Assembly: GCF_003350295.1 (NCBI RefSeq)
Contig: NZ_QLYY01000019.1
Coordinates: 1 to 64,000, forward strand
DNA length: 64,000 nt
DNA from: Vibrio tetraodonis
GTDB taxonomy: Bacteria > Pseudomonadota > Gammaproteobacteria > Enterobacterales > Vibrionaceae
Reading direction: 5' to 3'
Positions 18,295-28,048 of the stretch are shown one piece after another. The notes under the pieces are model-generated. The model had not been told where the DNA came from. It ran no database searches and was given only the letters and a program-made list of their open reading frames with translations. Every line of letters starts with the position of its first letter. Within the stretch, counting starts at the first letter, position 1. The translations under genes were made by a program, and so were the position numbers.

Positions 18295-20097
18295 TTAGTT
18301 ACTTTTCGCATAAAAACGCTGTAATTCAGTTAAACCCTGCATTAGTACCGGTAAAGTAGGGTTTTTATCTTGCAAACGTTGGTAGTTTCCATCGTACAGC
18401 TTGTAGTTACCGAACTTGTCGATTACCGTTGTATCTTTGTTGGTTATTAGGGCTAGCTCTCGAGTGCCGCCAGCAAGAATCCATTTTCTAGGGCTTTCAT
18501 CGAATAAACTTTGTCCACTGCTAAAATCAGAAGGATTAGAGGATACGCCCAGTAAATCCTGTAATAGAGTCACGGACAAATCGAGGTGACTTGTTCTGTG
18601 ATCATAAATCGCTGGTACTTTACCTGGCCAGTGGATAACCATAGGCACTTGGAGTTGGTAACGGCTGTAGTTACTATTCGAGCCCCAACTGTTGGTTTTT
18701 GTCTCGTTAAATTCAGTACCGTGATTTGAGGTTAAAATCACCACTGTCGATTCGCTGATACCGAGTTGCTCTATTTTATCAAATAAAACGCCGAGCTCTT
18801 CATCAGCATGGGTGACAGAGGCGTGATATCCGTTTTGCAGTTTATCGAACGTTGAATGGTTACCTTTATCATCATAAGCGCTGAAGTTGTCAACCGTAGT
18901 CAGCTCGATAAAGCTGAACCAAGGGGACTTCTTGCGCTGTTCTACCCAATCTGCCCAAGCACTGATTGCTTGCGTATCAGGGGAGCTTGCATCATTAAAT
19001 GCGATGCCTGTGAAATTGAGACCACGGAAAATAGTTTCGCCATACAGAGCGTCATCAAAGTTATCTCCGCTGAATAGTCCGAAACTGTAGTCTTTATCCA
19101 GCAGGGTATCTAAAAGAATAGGTCGAGAGCCTTGCATCTTGATGCTGCTAACATAGCTACTTGGTAGTCCATAAAAGAGACCGAACACACCGAAGGTATC
19201 GTTACTTGAGCTGTAATGATTGGTGAAAGACAGATTTTGCTCTGCAAAGTTTGCTGCATTGGGCATCCATTCTGATGTCATCACATCGCCACGCAAATTA
19301 TTGACGCTCACAATTAAAACGTTTAGAGAGTTAGCTCTGCGGTTAAACTCAAGCTTTTCAAGCGGGTAGCGCACTAGCTCAGCATGTGCTTGATTTTCTT
19401 TTAAGCGCTGTAAATACTCTTCTCGGTCAAGCAAACCATGACGTTCCATAAATGACTTAGCCGTCATTGGATAGGAAAGAGGGAAGTTCGCTTTCTGGGC
19501 GGTTATCGGATTGTAGAAGTACGCATCCGCCCAGACATAGATGAGATGGCTAGTGATGAAACTAACGAAAAACAGTACTGCGATAGGGCGGCCAATGTGC
19601 TTGTGGGATAGTCTGCGCTGTTTTCTCCACACCCATTCAGATAACGCCAGTTGCAGAAGGAAGATCAGTGGCAACACCACGAATAGATGCTGCAAATCAA
19701 TATTTATCGAACTGCCTTCTTCGTTGAGTAACACTTCCCAAACCACAGGGGTTAGGTGGAGATTTATTTTTTGGTAGGCTTGCGTATCCACAAGCAATAC
19801 TGTCAGCCCAAAGGTGGCAAAACATACCGCGACTAATCGAAACAATTTTCGAGAGGGGATCAAAAAGGTGAGAGGGAATAGAACCAAAAGATAAAGCGCA
19901 AACACAAGAAAGCCAAAGTGACCTACCCATGATATTGCGAGGTAAAATTGACCGAGCAAGGTTTCCGGCCAAGGAGATTCAGTGATATAACGGGTGCCAA
20001 TGAGCATGGCTGCAATGATATTGAAAAAGGCAAACCAATGCCCCCAACCAACCAGACGCGAAACGCGTTCACCGTATGTGTTTCCGTTATCTACCAT
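18295..20097 (-). CDS. yejM: YejM/LapC-like inner-membrane sulfatase-fold protein (DUF3413)
   Basis: 600 residues. Five hydrophobic helices in the first 190 residues are followed by a periplasmic alkaline-phosphatase/sulfatase-fold domain (VNNLRGDVMTSEWMPN, TSNHGTEFNE). The E. coli relative YejM (PbgA, LapC) senses lipopolysaccharide at the inner membrane and protects LpxC from FtsH through LapB. The gene follows yejL by 27 bp in the same direction, with yejK divergent, the standard order in enterics and vibrios. Confidence 0.92.
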   Translation of the reverse strand: MVDNGNTYGERVSRLVGWGHWFAFFNIIAAMLIGTRYITESPWPETLLGQFYLAISWVGHFGFLVFALYLLVLFPLTFLIPSRKLFRLVAVCFATFGLTVLLVDTQAYQKINLHLTPVVWEVLLNEEGSSINIDLQHLFVVLPLIFLLQLALSEWVWRKQRRLSHKHIGRPIAVLFFVSFITSHLIYVWADAYFYNPITAQKANFPLSYPMTAKSFMERHGLLDREEYLQRLKENQAHAELVRYPLEKLEFNRRANSLNVLIVSVNNLRGDVMTSEWMPNAANFAEQNLSFTNHYSSSNDTFGVFGLFYGLPSSYVSSIKMQGSRPILLDTLLDKDYSFGLFSGDNFDDALYGETIFRGLNFTGIAFNDASSPDTQAISAWADWVEQRKKSPWFSFIELTTVDNFSAYDDKGNHSTFDKLQNGYHASVTHADEELGVLFDKIEQLGISESTVVILTSNHGTEFNETKTNSWGSNSNYSRYQLQVPMVIHWPGKVPAIYDHRTSHLDLSVTLLQDLLGVSSNPSDFSSGQSLFDESPRKWILAGGTRELALITNKDTTVIDKFGNYKLYDGNYQRLQDKNPTLPVLMQGLTELQRFYAKSN

Positions 20098-20124
20098 GTA
20101 ATGTTCTATTGTCCGTTTGTTATT

Positions 20125-20349
20125 CTAGTGAGTGCTTTCTTCAATAGAAGACAACAATGCCTGAGCAAATTTTTCAGCAAGTGCTTTTCTTTGTGAAGTA
20201 TTAACGTTTTGATTTAAGACATTGGTAGCGATATTACCTGCAATCATTAAAGATAGCTCAGGCCCAGCCCCGTGTTTGTCAAGAACAGTAGCCACCTCTG
20301 ATAAGATAGTTTCTACTTTGTCATCGCTGTATTTAGATGTGATCGGCAT
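20125..20349 (-). CDS. yejL: YejL family protein (DUF1414)
   Basis: 74 residues beginning [13 protein letters not shown]. The sequence matches the small conserved YejL family (UPF0352), of unknown biochemical function. It is the first gene of a yejL-yejM transcription unit and lies back to back with yejK, as in E. coli. No signal peptide or membrane helix. Confidence 0.92.
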   Translation of the reverse strand: MPITSKYSDDKVETILSEVATVLDKHGAGPELSLMIAGNIATNVLNQNVNTSQRKALAEKFAQALLSSIEESTH

Positions 20350-20434
20350 AAAGACTCTAGTGGTGATAGTAAAGCGACTTATGATAACCTACAATGCCCC
20401 GCAACTGAAACCTACACGACGATAAAAATTTACT

Positions 20435-21439
20435 ATGAGCCTTCATCTTTCAAATGTAATTTTGCATCAGTTACGAAAAAATGACTCTGACGAACTTATT
20501 GTTAACTTTAGAACGGAATGTCTAGAAAACGACACGTCCACTGAAAATTTAGTGGCTGAGCTTCACAGAGTCTTCAATTCCAAAGCAGGCAAAGGCTTTG
20601 GTAGTTTTAAATCTGACAGTGAATTTCAAATCTGGTTGCATGAGCTTCGCAAAGGTGGAAGGAACTTCTATGATTTTTCGCAACTTAGTGCAAATCGTCT
20701 TAAAAATGAGTTGAGCAAATACCCCTTTGCAGACGAAGGCATATTAGTGGTTGCAGAATATCAGTCACTGGCAACCAATTATCTGTTTGTTGCTATTGTG
20801 CCATCCAACCAGAGCCTAAAAGTAACAGAGGGTCTTGATATTAGCGCGACGGATTATTTAGACCTTAGCAAAATGGATATAGCGGCCCGTATTGATTTGA
20901 CCAGTTACGAGACGGATAAAGAGTCTAACCGTTACTTAGCTTATATAAAGGGGCGTGTCGGCCGTAAAGTGGCTGACTTTTTCTTAGATTTTTTACAAGC
21001 AGAAGTCGGGCTAGATACCAAACAACAAAATCAAGTTTTGATGCAAGCAGTTGATGACTTTTGCACTGACTCAAAGCTAGAAAAAGAAGAAGTGATCAGC
21101 TACAAAAAACAAGTGGCTGATTATTGCAATGAACAGATCAAAACAGGTGATGAAGTTCAAGTTCGAGAACTATCTGGAGAATTACCCCCGACCCATGAAG
21201 GCACCAGCTTTTTAGATTTTACCCAAGAGAGAGGGTATGAGTTAGAAGACAGCTTCCCGGGGGAGCGAACGGCGGTTAGAAAGCTAACAAAATATGTTGG
21301 GGCAGGCGGTGGGCTCAATATGAGTTTTGACAGTATGCTACTCGGTGAGCGCATATTTTATGATCCAGAAACCGATACTTTAACCATTAAAGGGACGCCG
21401 CCAAACTTGCGCGACCAATTGACTAGAAATCAAGGGTAA
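20435..21439 (+). CDS. yejK: Nucleoid-associated protein YejK (NdpA)
   Basis: 334 residues, the usual length for the family. It begins MSLHLSNVILHQLRK and contains the characteristic LSANRLKNELSKYPFADEG and YLAYIKGR-GRKVADFFLDF stretches. YejK is a minor nucleoid-binding protein reported to interact with topoisomerase IV and gyrase in E. coli. Divergent from yejL with an 85-bp gap. The stop codon is inside the left arm of a terminator hairpin. Confidence 0.93.
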   Translation: MSLHLSNVILHQLRKNDSDELIVNFRTECLENDTSTENLVAELHRVFNSKAGKGFGSFKSDSEFQIWLHELRKGGRNFYDFSQLSANRLKNELSKYPFADEGILVVAEYQSLATNYLFVAIVPSNQSLKVTEGLDISATDYLDLSKMDIAARIDLTSYETDKESNRYLAYIKGRVGRKVADFFLDFLQAEVGLDTKQQNQVLMQAVDDFCTDSKLEKEEVISYKKQVADYCNEQIKTGDEVQVRELSGELPPTHEGTSFLDFTQERGYELEDSFPGERTAVRKLTKYVGAGGGLNMSFDSMLLGERIFYDPETDTLTIKGTPPNLRDQLTRNQG

Positions 21440-21454
21440 GCCGTTACCCTTTTC
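21432..21454 (+). terminator. Terminator of yejK
   Basis: Stem AAGGGTAA/TTACCCTT with loop GCCG followed by TTT; the yejK stop codon lies within the left arm. Confidence 0.6.
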
Positions 21455-21774
21455 AGCATTCCTCCCTGCGAAAATAATAGTTAATGGCACTTTTAAATAT
21501 CTTTAATATGTGCCATTACGATTTATCAACACTTCTCATACAGTTTAGCCATAGAAATCTCGTAGAAACCACTATTTTAGTCTGTTCAATCCCACTGAAT
21601 TTTCGGTAAGCATGGTCATATTTAAGTCAATTTTCGCTTGCTGATGTGATAATTAACTCATAATGGATAAAAATATAAACATGCATGCGTGCTTTATTGA
21701 TATGTGTGTTGAATGATATGGTGCAAATATGTAACCTGCCGCGTATATAAAAATTACATTAAACCATTCAATTC
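21455..21774. other. AT-rich region upstream of the secretion operon
   Basis: About 320 bp with no ORF of note. It must hold the promoter of the type I secretion operon, but I could not pick out one convincing -35/-10 pair or operator. There is no clear Shine-Dalgarno before the first transporter's ATG. Confidence 0.4.
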
Positions 21775-23907
21775 ATGGATACGGCTTATTCCAACACGGA
21801 CGCATTTTTTCAAAGTGCAGTAGAAAGTTCTCAGATATTACTGAGGTTAATGGGCATCACATGTTCTCTTCCTACTCAGCAGCAAGGGAAATGTCTAAAA
21901 AGCTGGCTAAAAAAAACTTCAGATAAGACAGATGGTCAACTGAGATTAAAAAAACTCAGGGAAGAAAAGCTAACGACTGCCCACCTTCCTCTTGCCTATC
22001 AAACCAAGGATGGAAAGTTTGTTGTGCTCGCTCGGCTGTCAGAAGATCAAGCCTTGATCCAAAAGGCGGATGAGTCGACACCTGAGGTGATTTCAAGACA
22101 AGACTTAAAACAGCAGTGGGCAGGCCAAATTATTCAGTATCACCAGAGCGGTGGAAAGTTTGATATTAGTTGGTTTATTCCTGAGTTTGTTCGCCACCGA
22201 AAGCTATTGGGAGAGGTGCTGTTTTTTTCACTCTTACTGCAACTGTTAGCCCTCATCCTGCCATTATTTTTTCAAGTCATTATGGACAAGGTCCTGGTTC
22301 ACAATGCGCTATCTACCCTTGACGTGTTAGTTGTGGCGCTACTTGTAGTTGGTTTGTTTGAGGTGATCTTAAAAGGGTTAAGAGAATATTTGTTAGCTCA
22401 TACGACCACACGAATAGATATACGGCTCGGTGTTAAGTTATTTAAACATTTACTCGGCCTGCCTTTACTTTATTTTAAAAATCGGCATGTGGGAGCCATC
22501 GTCACTCGGGTAAGAGAACTAGACAGTATACGCAATCTTCTAACTGGCGCGGCGCTGACGTTATTAGTCGATGCCAGTTTTACCTTTGTATTTATCGGTG
22601 TGATGTTCTACCTCTGTGCGCCGTTAACTTGGTTAGTGATCGCAACACTGCCAGTATATGCGTTTATCGCATGGGCAAGCTCAGGCTCTCTTAAACAGCG
22701 TATTGAGCACCAGTTCAGCTGCGGCGCTAAAAATACGGGCTTTTTGACCGAGTCGCTTAATGGCGTAGAAACAGTTAAAAGCCTCGCCATCGAGCCTAGA
22801 TTTGAACGAAAATGGGAAGGGCAAACTCAAGAGCTGGTCGAAGCGAACTTTTCTCGTCAAAGTTATCAAGCGCAAATCAGTCAGTGGGTCACGTTAGTTC
22901 AAAAGCTAACGACGGTCGGTGTGCTTTGGATTGGCGCGCAGATGGTTATGTCATTGGAACTGACTATAGGTCAGTTGATTGCGTTTAACATGATGGTGAA
23001 TCATGTCAGTCAGCCACTGGCCAAGCTAGTTGAGCTTTGGCAGCAATTTATCCAAACGCGAGTTGCTGTCGATAACCTTGGTGAAATGCTCAATTTGCCA
23101 GCAGAGCAGGAAATGGGCCGACATGCATCAAATCAGCCGTTTCAGGGTCATATACAGTTTCGCCAAGTATGGTTTCGATACCAGCCTCAATTAGCCCCGG
23201 TGTTAAAAGGACTGAGCTTGGACATTCGTCCAGGGGAGTCAATCGGCCTGGTAGGGCCTTCTGGATCAGGAAAAAGTACCATCACTCGCGTGATTCAAAA
23301 GCTCTACTTGGCGGAAAAAGGCCATGTTCTGATTGATGGTGTTCCAATTAACCAATGGTCATCACCGGCGCTGAGAAAAAATATTGGTGTGGTGTTACAA
23401 GAAAACTACCTATTTCACCGCAGTGTGCGAGAAAACATTGCCATTCGTAGGCCAACAGCCTCTTTTGAGCAGGTAGTTGAAGCTGCAAAGCTTGCAGGTG
23501 CTCATGAATTCATTATTAAAATGCCCAAAGGTTATGACACCTTACTAGCAGAGGGCGGCTCCTCTTTATCTGGGGGCCAAAAGCAGCGTATCGCGATCGC
23601 CAGAGCTTTGATGACCAAACCAAGAATATTGATCCTAGATGAGGCCACGAGCGCCTTAGATGAAGAATCTCAACAAGTGGTGAATCAAAATATGGCAGCT
23701 ATTTCGCGTGGCAGAACCGTCATAACGGTCGCGCACCGTTTATCTGCGGTTCAAGGTTGCGACCGTATTGCGGTGATTGAACAAGGTGAAGTCACAGAGC
23801 TTGGCACCCATGAGAAATTACTCGATCAAAAAGGATGTTACGCCAGACTCTGGCATATACAGCAATCAAAACAAAAGGAAACTAAAGTGAGTGAGCAAGT
23901 GCAATGA
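21775..23907 (+). CDS. Type I secretion ABC transporter, RtxB/HlyB-like
   Basis: 710 residues: an N-terminal C39-like domain (about 10-130) that lacks the catalytic Cys context of true bacteriocin peptidases, a six-helix transporter domain (about 150-440), and a nucleotide-binding domain with GPSGSGKST, LSGGQ and ILDEATSALD. Such inactive C39-like domains bind unfolded RTX substrate. It exports a protein from cytoplasm to outside with an HlyD-type adaptor and TolC. It overlaps the adaptor gene by 4 bp, and a second ABC gene follows, the B-D-E order of Vibrio rtx operons. Confidence 0.92.
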   Translation: MDTAYSNTDAFFQSAVESSQILLRLMGITCSLPTQQQGKCLKSWLKKTSDKTDGQLRLKKLREEKLTTAHLPLAYQTKDGKFVVLARLSEDQALIQKADESTPEVISRQDLKQQWAGQIIQYHQSGGKFDISWFIPEFVRHRKLLGEVLFFSLLLQLLALILPLFFQVIMDKVLVHNALSTLDVLVVALLVVGLFEVILKGLREYLLAHTTTRIDIRLGVKLFKHLLGLPLLYFKNRHVGAIVTRVRELDSIRNLLTGAALTLLVDASFTFVFIGVMFYLCAPLTWLVIATLPVYAFIAWASSGSLKQRIEHQFSCGAKNTGFLTESLNGVETVKSLAIEPRFERKWEGQTQELVEANFSRQSYQAQISQWVTLVQKLTTVGVLWIGAQMVMSLELTIGQLIAFNMMVNHVSQPLAKLVELWQQFIQTRVAVDNLGEMLNLPAEQEMGRHASNQPFQGHIQFRQVWFRYQPQLAPVLKGLSLDIRPGESIGLVGPSGSGKSTITRVIQKLYLAEKGHVLIDGVPINQWSSPALRKNIGVVLQENYLFHRSVRENIAIRRPTASFEQVVEAAKLAGAHEFIIKMPKGYDTLLAEGGSSLSGGQKQRIAIARALMTKPRILILDEATSALDEESQQVVNQNMAAISRGRTVITVAHRLSAVQGCDRIAVIEQGEVTELGTHEKLLDQKGCYARLWHIQQSKQKETKVSEQVQ

Positions 23908-25277
23908 TAAATATAATAAAAATGGCACTCAAAGCCCAAAAGCGTGAGCTTCAATCGCCAAAACGCCCCCAACATGAATACGAGTTTTTACCTGCTTATC
24001 TCGAAGTGATTGAGAAGCCGCCTTCGCCCTGGTCTAGACGTGTTGCGTTTACCATTGCGACATTCTTGCTAGTGACCTTGGTTTGGTCGATTGTTGGCCA
24101 GCTCGACATCCATGCAAGCGCGCAAGGCAAAGTTATGGTGTCGAGCCATAGCAAAGTTATACAAGCGTTAGAACAAGGTGAAGTCATAGCGATTAATGTT
24201 AGAAATGGTCAGCATGTTCGCAAAGGCGATATTCTCATTCAGCTTAACCCAGCAGGCGCCGATGCGGAGTCGAGCCGATTGGCCGAGCAAAAAATTCGTT
24301 ATCAGTTGGACAAGTCGAGACTTGAGGCGCTGCTTTCAGACGCTCCACTAGAGCGCTTTAACCCTACACCAGATGCCAATAGTGAGCTGATTGTCATCAG
24401 TCGTCAGCATTTGCAAAGTGAGTACACTGAAACGACTCAATTGCTGGAAAAAATTGAAGCTGAGCAGAATGTTAATCGAGCAGAGTTAAAAGCGAATCGC
24501 CAAGCCATCGCGGCGCTCAATAAACTTAAACAAAACATCACTACGCGACTCAATGCGCGTCAAGCACTGATGGAAACAAACTCGATTGCTCGGGTTGAGT
24601 TATTAGAACAAGAGAGAGAACTATTAGATGTAGAGCGTGATCTGAGTAACTTACAATCTCAAACCGAGGTACTTAGCGCGCAAGCAGCAAGTCTTGTTGA
24701 ACAAAGAGAGACGCTTATTGCTCAAAAGCGGCTAGAGTATTTTGATGAGCTTAATCAGGTTGATGGTCGAATTGCAGAGCTTGAGCAAGAACTTGTCAAG
24801 GCTCGTGAGCGCCAGCGCATTCAGGCGCTTCGCTCTCCAGTAGATGGCGTAGTGCAGCAACTGAGTATTCATACACTTGGTGGGGTGGCATCTCCGGCCG
24901 AGCCTTTGATGGTTATCGTGCCAAAGGCTGCTGACCTCGAAGCTGAAGTCAATGTTCTCAATAAAGACATTGGTTTTGTCATGGCTGGCCAAGCGGTAGA
25001 AATCAAAATCGATAGCTTCCCCTTCACTAAATACGGCACCATTTCAGGTGAGTTACTGCACGTATCCAAAGATGCGGTAGAAGATGAGCAGCTAGGGTAT
25101 GTGTTTCCTGCCCGAATTCGTCTCAACAGCAACCAAATTTTAGTTGATGATAAGTGGGTAACACTTGGAGCGGGTATGAGTTTGAGTGCTGAAATTAAAA
25201 CCGGAACCCGCCGCATTATCGATTACTTGCTAAGCCCTTTGCAGCAGTATCAATCTGAAGCCATGAGGGAGCGTTAA
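23904..25277 (+). CDS. Type I secretion periplasmic adaptor (membrane fusion protein), HlyD/RtxD-like
   Basis: 457 residues: a cytoplasmic N-terminus, one membrane helix (about 44-64, VAFTIATFLLVTLVWSIVG), a lipoyl/barrel-sandwich motif (VMVSSHSKVIQALEQGEV), a long coiled-coil hairpin (about 130-290) and a beta-barrel end. It bridges the inner-membrane ABC transporter to the outer-membrane channel. Overlaps of 4 bp with the preceding and 1 bp with the following ABC gene show tight translational coupling. No TolC gene is in the cluster. Confidence 0.93.
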   Translation: MINIIKMALKAQKRELQSPKRPQHEYEFLPAYLEVIEKPPSPWSRRVAFTIATFLLVTLVWSIVGQLDIHASAQGKVMVSSHSKVIQALEQGEVIAINVRNGQHVRKGDILIQLNPAGADAESSRLAEQKIRYQLDKSRLEALLSDAPLERFNPTPDANSELIVISRQHLQSEYTETTQLLEKIEAEQNVNRAELKANRQAIAALNKLKQNITTRLNARQALMETNSIARVELLEQERELLDVERDLSNLQSQTEVLSAQAASLVEQRETLIAQKRLEYFDELNQVDGRIAELEQELVKARERQRIQALRSPVDGVVQQLSIHTLGGVASPAEPLMVIVPKAADLEAEVNVLNKDIGFVMAGQAVEIKIDSFPFTKYGTISGELLHVSKDAVEDEQLGYVFPARIRLNSNQILVDDKWVTLGAGMSLSAEIKTGTRRIIDYLLSPLQQYQSEAMRER

Positions 25278-27319
25278 TGAACCCTCAACATCATATCCGG
25301 CTAACGGGCTTACTATGCCTAGCTTATGTAGCGAAACATTTTGATAAATCGGTGGAAATAAATCATCTGCAGCACAAACTTGGAGAGTCTGTCAGTGAGT
25401 TAGATTCGACGCAATTGTGTCGCTGCGCGTTGTGGGTTGGCCTTAAAGCGAAACAAGTCAGTTTGCGATTCGAGCAGCTCAATACCACACCGCTGCCCGC
25501 TATTGTTGAGCTTGATAATCAATTTTACGTTTTGCTTAAGGTCACAGATTCGGATGTCACCTTGTATTGCGCTAGAACCAATCAAGTACGACGCTATTCT
25601 AATGAGAATTTTCAGGCGATTTGGCAGGGTAATACCTATTTGCTTGCCGACGGAGAGTTAACCACTGCACAGACATCCTTCAGTTTTCGCTGGTTTTTAC
25701 CTGCCCTTAAAAAGCATGTCATCCAAGCGAGGAAAGTCATTTGGTTGTCACTCTTTATTCAGTTGATTGCGCTTGCAACTCCGATTGTATTTGAAAATGT
25801 TATTGACAGGGTATTAGTCAGTCGCAGTGTGTCCAGTTTGCATGTTCTGGGTATCGCCCTGTTGGGCATGGCAATTTTTGAGCCCTTATTTAACTATATG
25901 CGCAGCTGGATGTATGCCAATCTTGCCAGCAAGCTTAATGCTGATCTTAGTGCAAGGCTTTATTCGCACTTAATTGCCTTACCTCTGAGCTATTTTGACC
26001 GCAGGCAAACAGGGCAAATTACCGCCAGAGTGCGTGAAATGGACCAAATTCGCCAATTTCTCTCCGGCTCTGCGTTGACCATTGTGCTCGACTTGATTTT
26101 CATCGGGGCGTTTATTGCGGTCTTATTTGCCTATGCACCGCTGCTGACTTGGGTCGTGCTTGGCTCTTTGGTGTTGTACTTTCTATTTTGGTTAGCTGTG
26201 GGGCCAGCTTTGCGCGCAAAAGTCACCAAAGAGTATGAAACAACGGCAGACAATACCGCTTTTTTGACCGAATCAGTAACTGGAATTGAAACGGTCAAAA
26301 CCAATGCGTTGGAACGCAGTTTTGAAAAGCGTTGGCAAGCTAACTTGGCGAGGCAACTTAAAGCGGGTTTTCGCGCTCGGGTCGTTTCGATTTGGGCGGA
26401 GCAAGGTATTGGTTTGATCCAAAAATTTACTGCTGCACTAACGCTTTGGTGGGGGGTAAAACTGGTTTTAGAAGGTGAACTCTCGCCCGGTGAGCTAGTG
26501 GCGTTTAACATGTTGGCAAGCCAAGTTACCCAGCCTATTTTACGCTTAGCACAGGTTTGGCAAGATTTTCAACACACCTTAATCTCACTGCGCCGCGTTG
26601 GGGATATATTAGATGAGCCTCAAGAGGCGGGCAGTGAAGGCTTAGCCTCGATCCCTCAAATGAAAGGTGAAGTGGTTTTCCATCAAGTTCGTTTTCGTTA
26701 CGATACAGATTCTCCTGAAGTATTGAAAAATCTCAGCTTGACCATCAAAGCGGGGGAGTTTGTCGGGATCACAGGTCGTTCTGGATGTGGTAAGAGTACT
26801 TTAACCAAGTTGTTGCAGCGCTTGTATACGCCAGACTCAGGCCAAGTGCTGGTTGATGGTATGGATCTCGCTATCGCTGATCCCGTTGAGCTAAGACGCA
26901 ACATGAGTGTCGTGCTTCAAGAAAGCTGCCTATTTGGCGGAACCATTGCCGATAACATAAAGCAATGTGTACCTAATGCTACGGATGGAGAAGTCATTCA
27001 CGCGGCTAAATTGGCGGGCGCTCATGATTTTATTATCGAGCTATCTGGAGGTTATAGCGCACAGGTAGGAGAAGGGGGCAGTCGCCTTTCTGGTGGGCAA
27101 AGGCAAAGAATCGCATTGGCGCGTGCATTAATGACTAACCCCAGAATATTGATCCTAGATGAAGCCACCAGTGCGCTCGATTATGAGTCTGAGGCAGCCA
27201 TTGTGTCACGCCTACCCGAAATCACCAAAGGCCGAACCGTGATCAGCATAGCGCATCGTTTATCAACATTAGCCCATTGCCATCGGGTGGTGGATATCTA
27301 TGAGTTAGTAAGGAGCTAA
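25277..27319 (+). CDS. Second type I secretion ABC transporter, RtxE-like
   Basis: 680 residues with the same layout as the first transporter: degenerate C39-like domain, membrane domain, then a nucleotide-binding domain with GRSGCGKST, LSGGQRQR and ILDEATSALD. In V. cholerae, RtxB and RtxE are thought to work as a heterodimer with RtxD; the order and the near-fusion of genes here suggest the same arrangement. Both ATPases keep Walker and signature motifs. Confidence 0.9.
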   Translation: MNPQHHIRLTGLLCLAYVAKHFDKSVEINHLQHKLGESVSELDSTQLCRCALWVGLKAKQVSLRFEQLNTTPLPAIVELDNQFYVLLKVTDSDVTLYCARTNQVRRYSNENFQAIWQGNTYLLADGELTTAQTSFSFRWFLPALKKHVIQARKVIWLSLFIQLIALATPIVFENVIDRVLVSRSVSSLHVLGIALLGMAIFEPLFNYMRSWMYANLASKLNADLSARLYSHLIALPLSYFDRRQTGQITARVREMDQIRQFLSGSALTIVLDLIFIGAFIAVLFAYAPLLTWVVLGSLVLYFLFWLAVGPALRAKVTKEYETTADNTAFLTESVTGIETVKTNALERSFEKRWQANLARQLKAGFRARVVSIWAEQGIGLIQKFTAALTLWWGVKLVLEGELSPGELVAFNMLASQVTQPILRLAQVWQDFQHTLISLRRVGDILDEPQEAGSEGLASIPQMKGEVVFHQVRFRYDTDSPEVLKNLSLTIKAGEFVGITGRSGCGKSTLTKLLQRLYTPDSGQVLVDGMDLAIADPVELRRNMSVVLQESCLFGGTIADNIKQCVPNATDGEVIHAAKLAGAHDFIIELSGGYSAQVGEGGSRLSGGQRQRIALARALMTNPRILILDEATSALDYESEAAIVSRLPEITKGRTVISIAHRLSTLAHCHRVVDIYELVRS

Positions 27320-27322
27320 ATA

Positions 27323-28035
27323 TTGAATAAGTTAATTATCACGTTTTTTTTTGCTTTTATGGTGTTTTTTTAGTTAAAAACCAAAGTGACAAAAGCTGCT
27401 ATTTGTTTATGGAAGAACATGAAAAGGAAAATATTGTTTCTCAGCTTGGAGACTACATATTAGGGTCAGACTTTTCTAACATGTCTGTTGATGATTCAAA
27501 GCTTCTCATGGCAATTAAGCATAGATACGGAGTAGGTATTGAAAAAAATTTGTTCAAATCCAAAGAATTATTACTTTCAATGGAAGATAAAGGAAGCGAT
27601 AAAACTAAAGCTGCTAAGTATTATATGCTAGGTACGCAAATGTACTCATGCGAAAATGGCACAGGATCAGAGTTTCTAGCTTTAGCCAACGAATATGGTG
27701 ATTTGAAATCAACATTCATACTGCCTTTTATTCGGTTTTACGATTCTAAATTCAATATGGATATATCTGAATATGTGAAATCTATTAGAGAGTCGATGTT
27801 CCTTGGTAATGACTTCTCAGTGTTCGAGTATATCTATCTTCAAGAAAAATATAACGAGAAAGAAAAGATAGAAGAGTGGGTCTCTGTATTTAATAAATCA
27901 ACACTATTACATGATTGTGAATTTTATAGATTTATTAAAAATGGTGATGGCTTAGGTGGATTAGCTGTTGATTGGGATATTAAGAAAGATATTCTAAATA
28001 GATATTGGAAATATTACTTAAATAAGTGCGAATAA
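27323..28035 (+). pseudogene. Sel1/TPR-like protein with N-terminal signal segment broken by a -1 shift at a T-tract
   Basis: The long frame (from 27409, about 208 residues) begins without a signal. Just upstream, a TTG at 27323 with AGGAG seven bases before it opens MNKLIITFFFAFMVFF and then stops. Adding one T to the T7 tract (27365-27371) joins both into a single protein with an N-terminal membrane or signal segment. The body contains Sel1-like features (KHRYGVGIEKNLFKSKELL). It lies between the transporter genes and the RTX-like cargo, 13 bp before the latter. Either the gene is phase-variable, or it is broken, or there is a sequencing error; translation may otherwise start at 27409 as a cytoplasmic protein. 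Confidence 0.6.
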
Positions 28036-28048
28036 AAAGGAAGAATTA

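Noticed and set aside
27364..27373. Programmed -1 ribosomal frameshift at the T7 tract
   Set aside because: The zero-frame codons put GTTTTTT at the slip site, not a canonical X XXY YYZ heptamer; tract-length variation is simpler.
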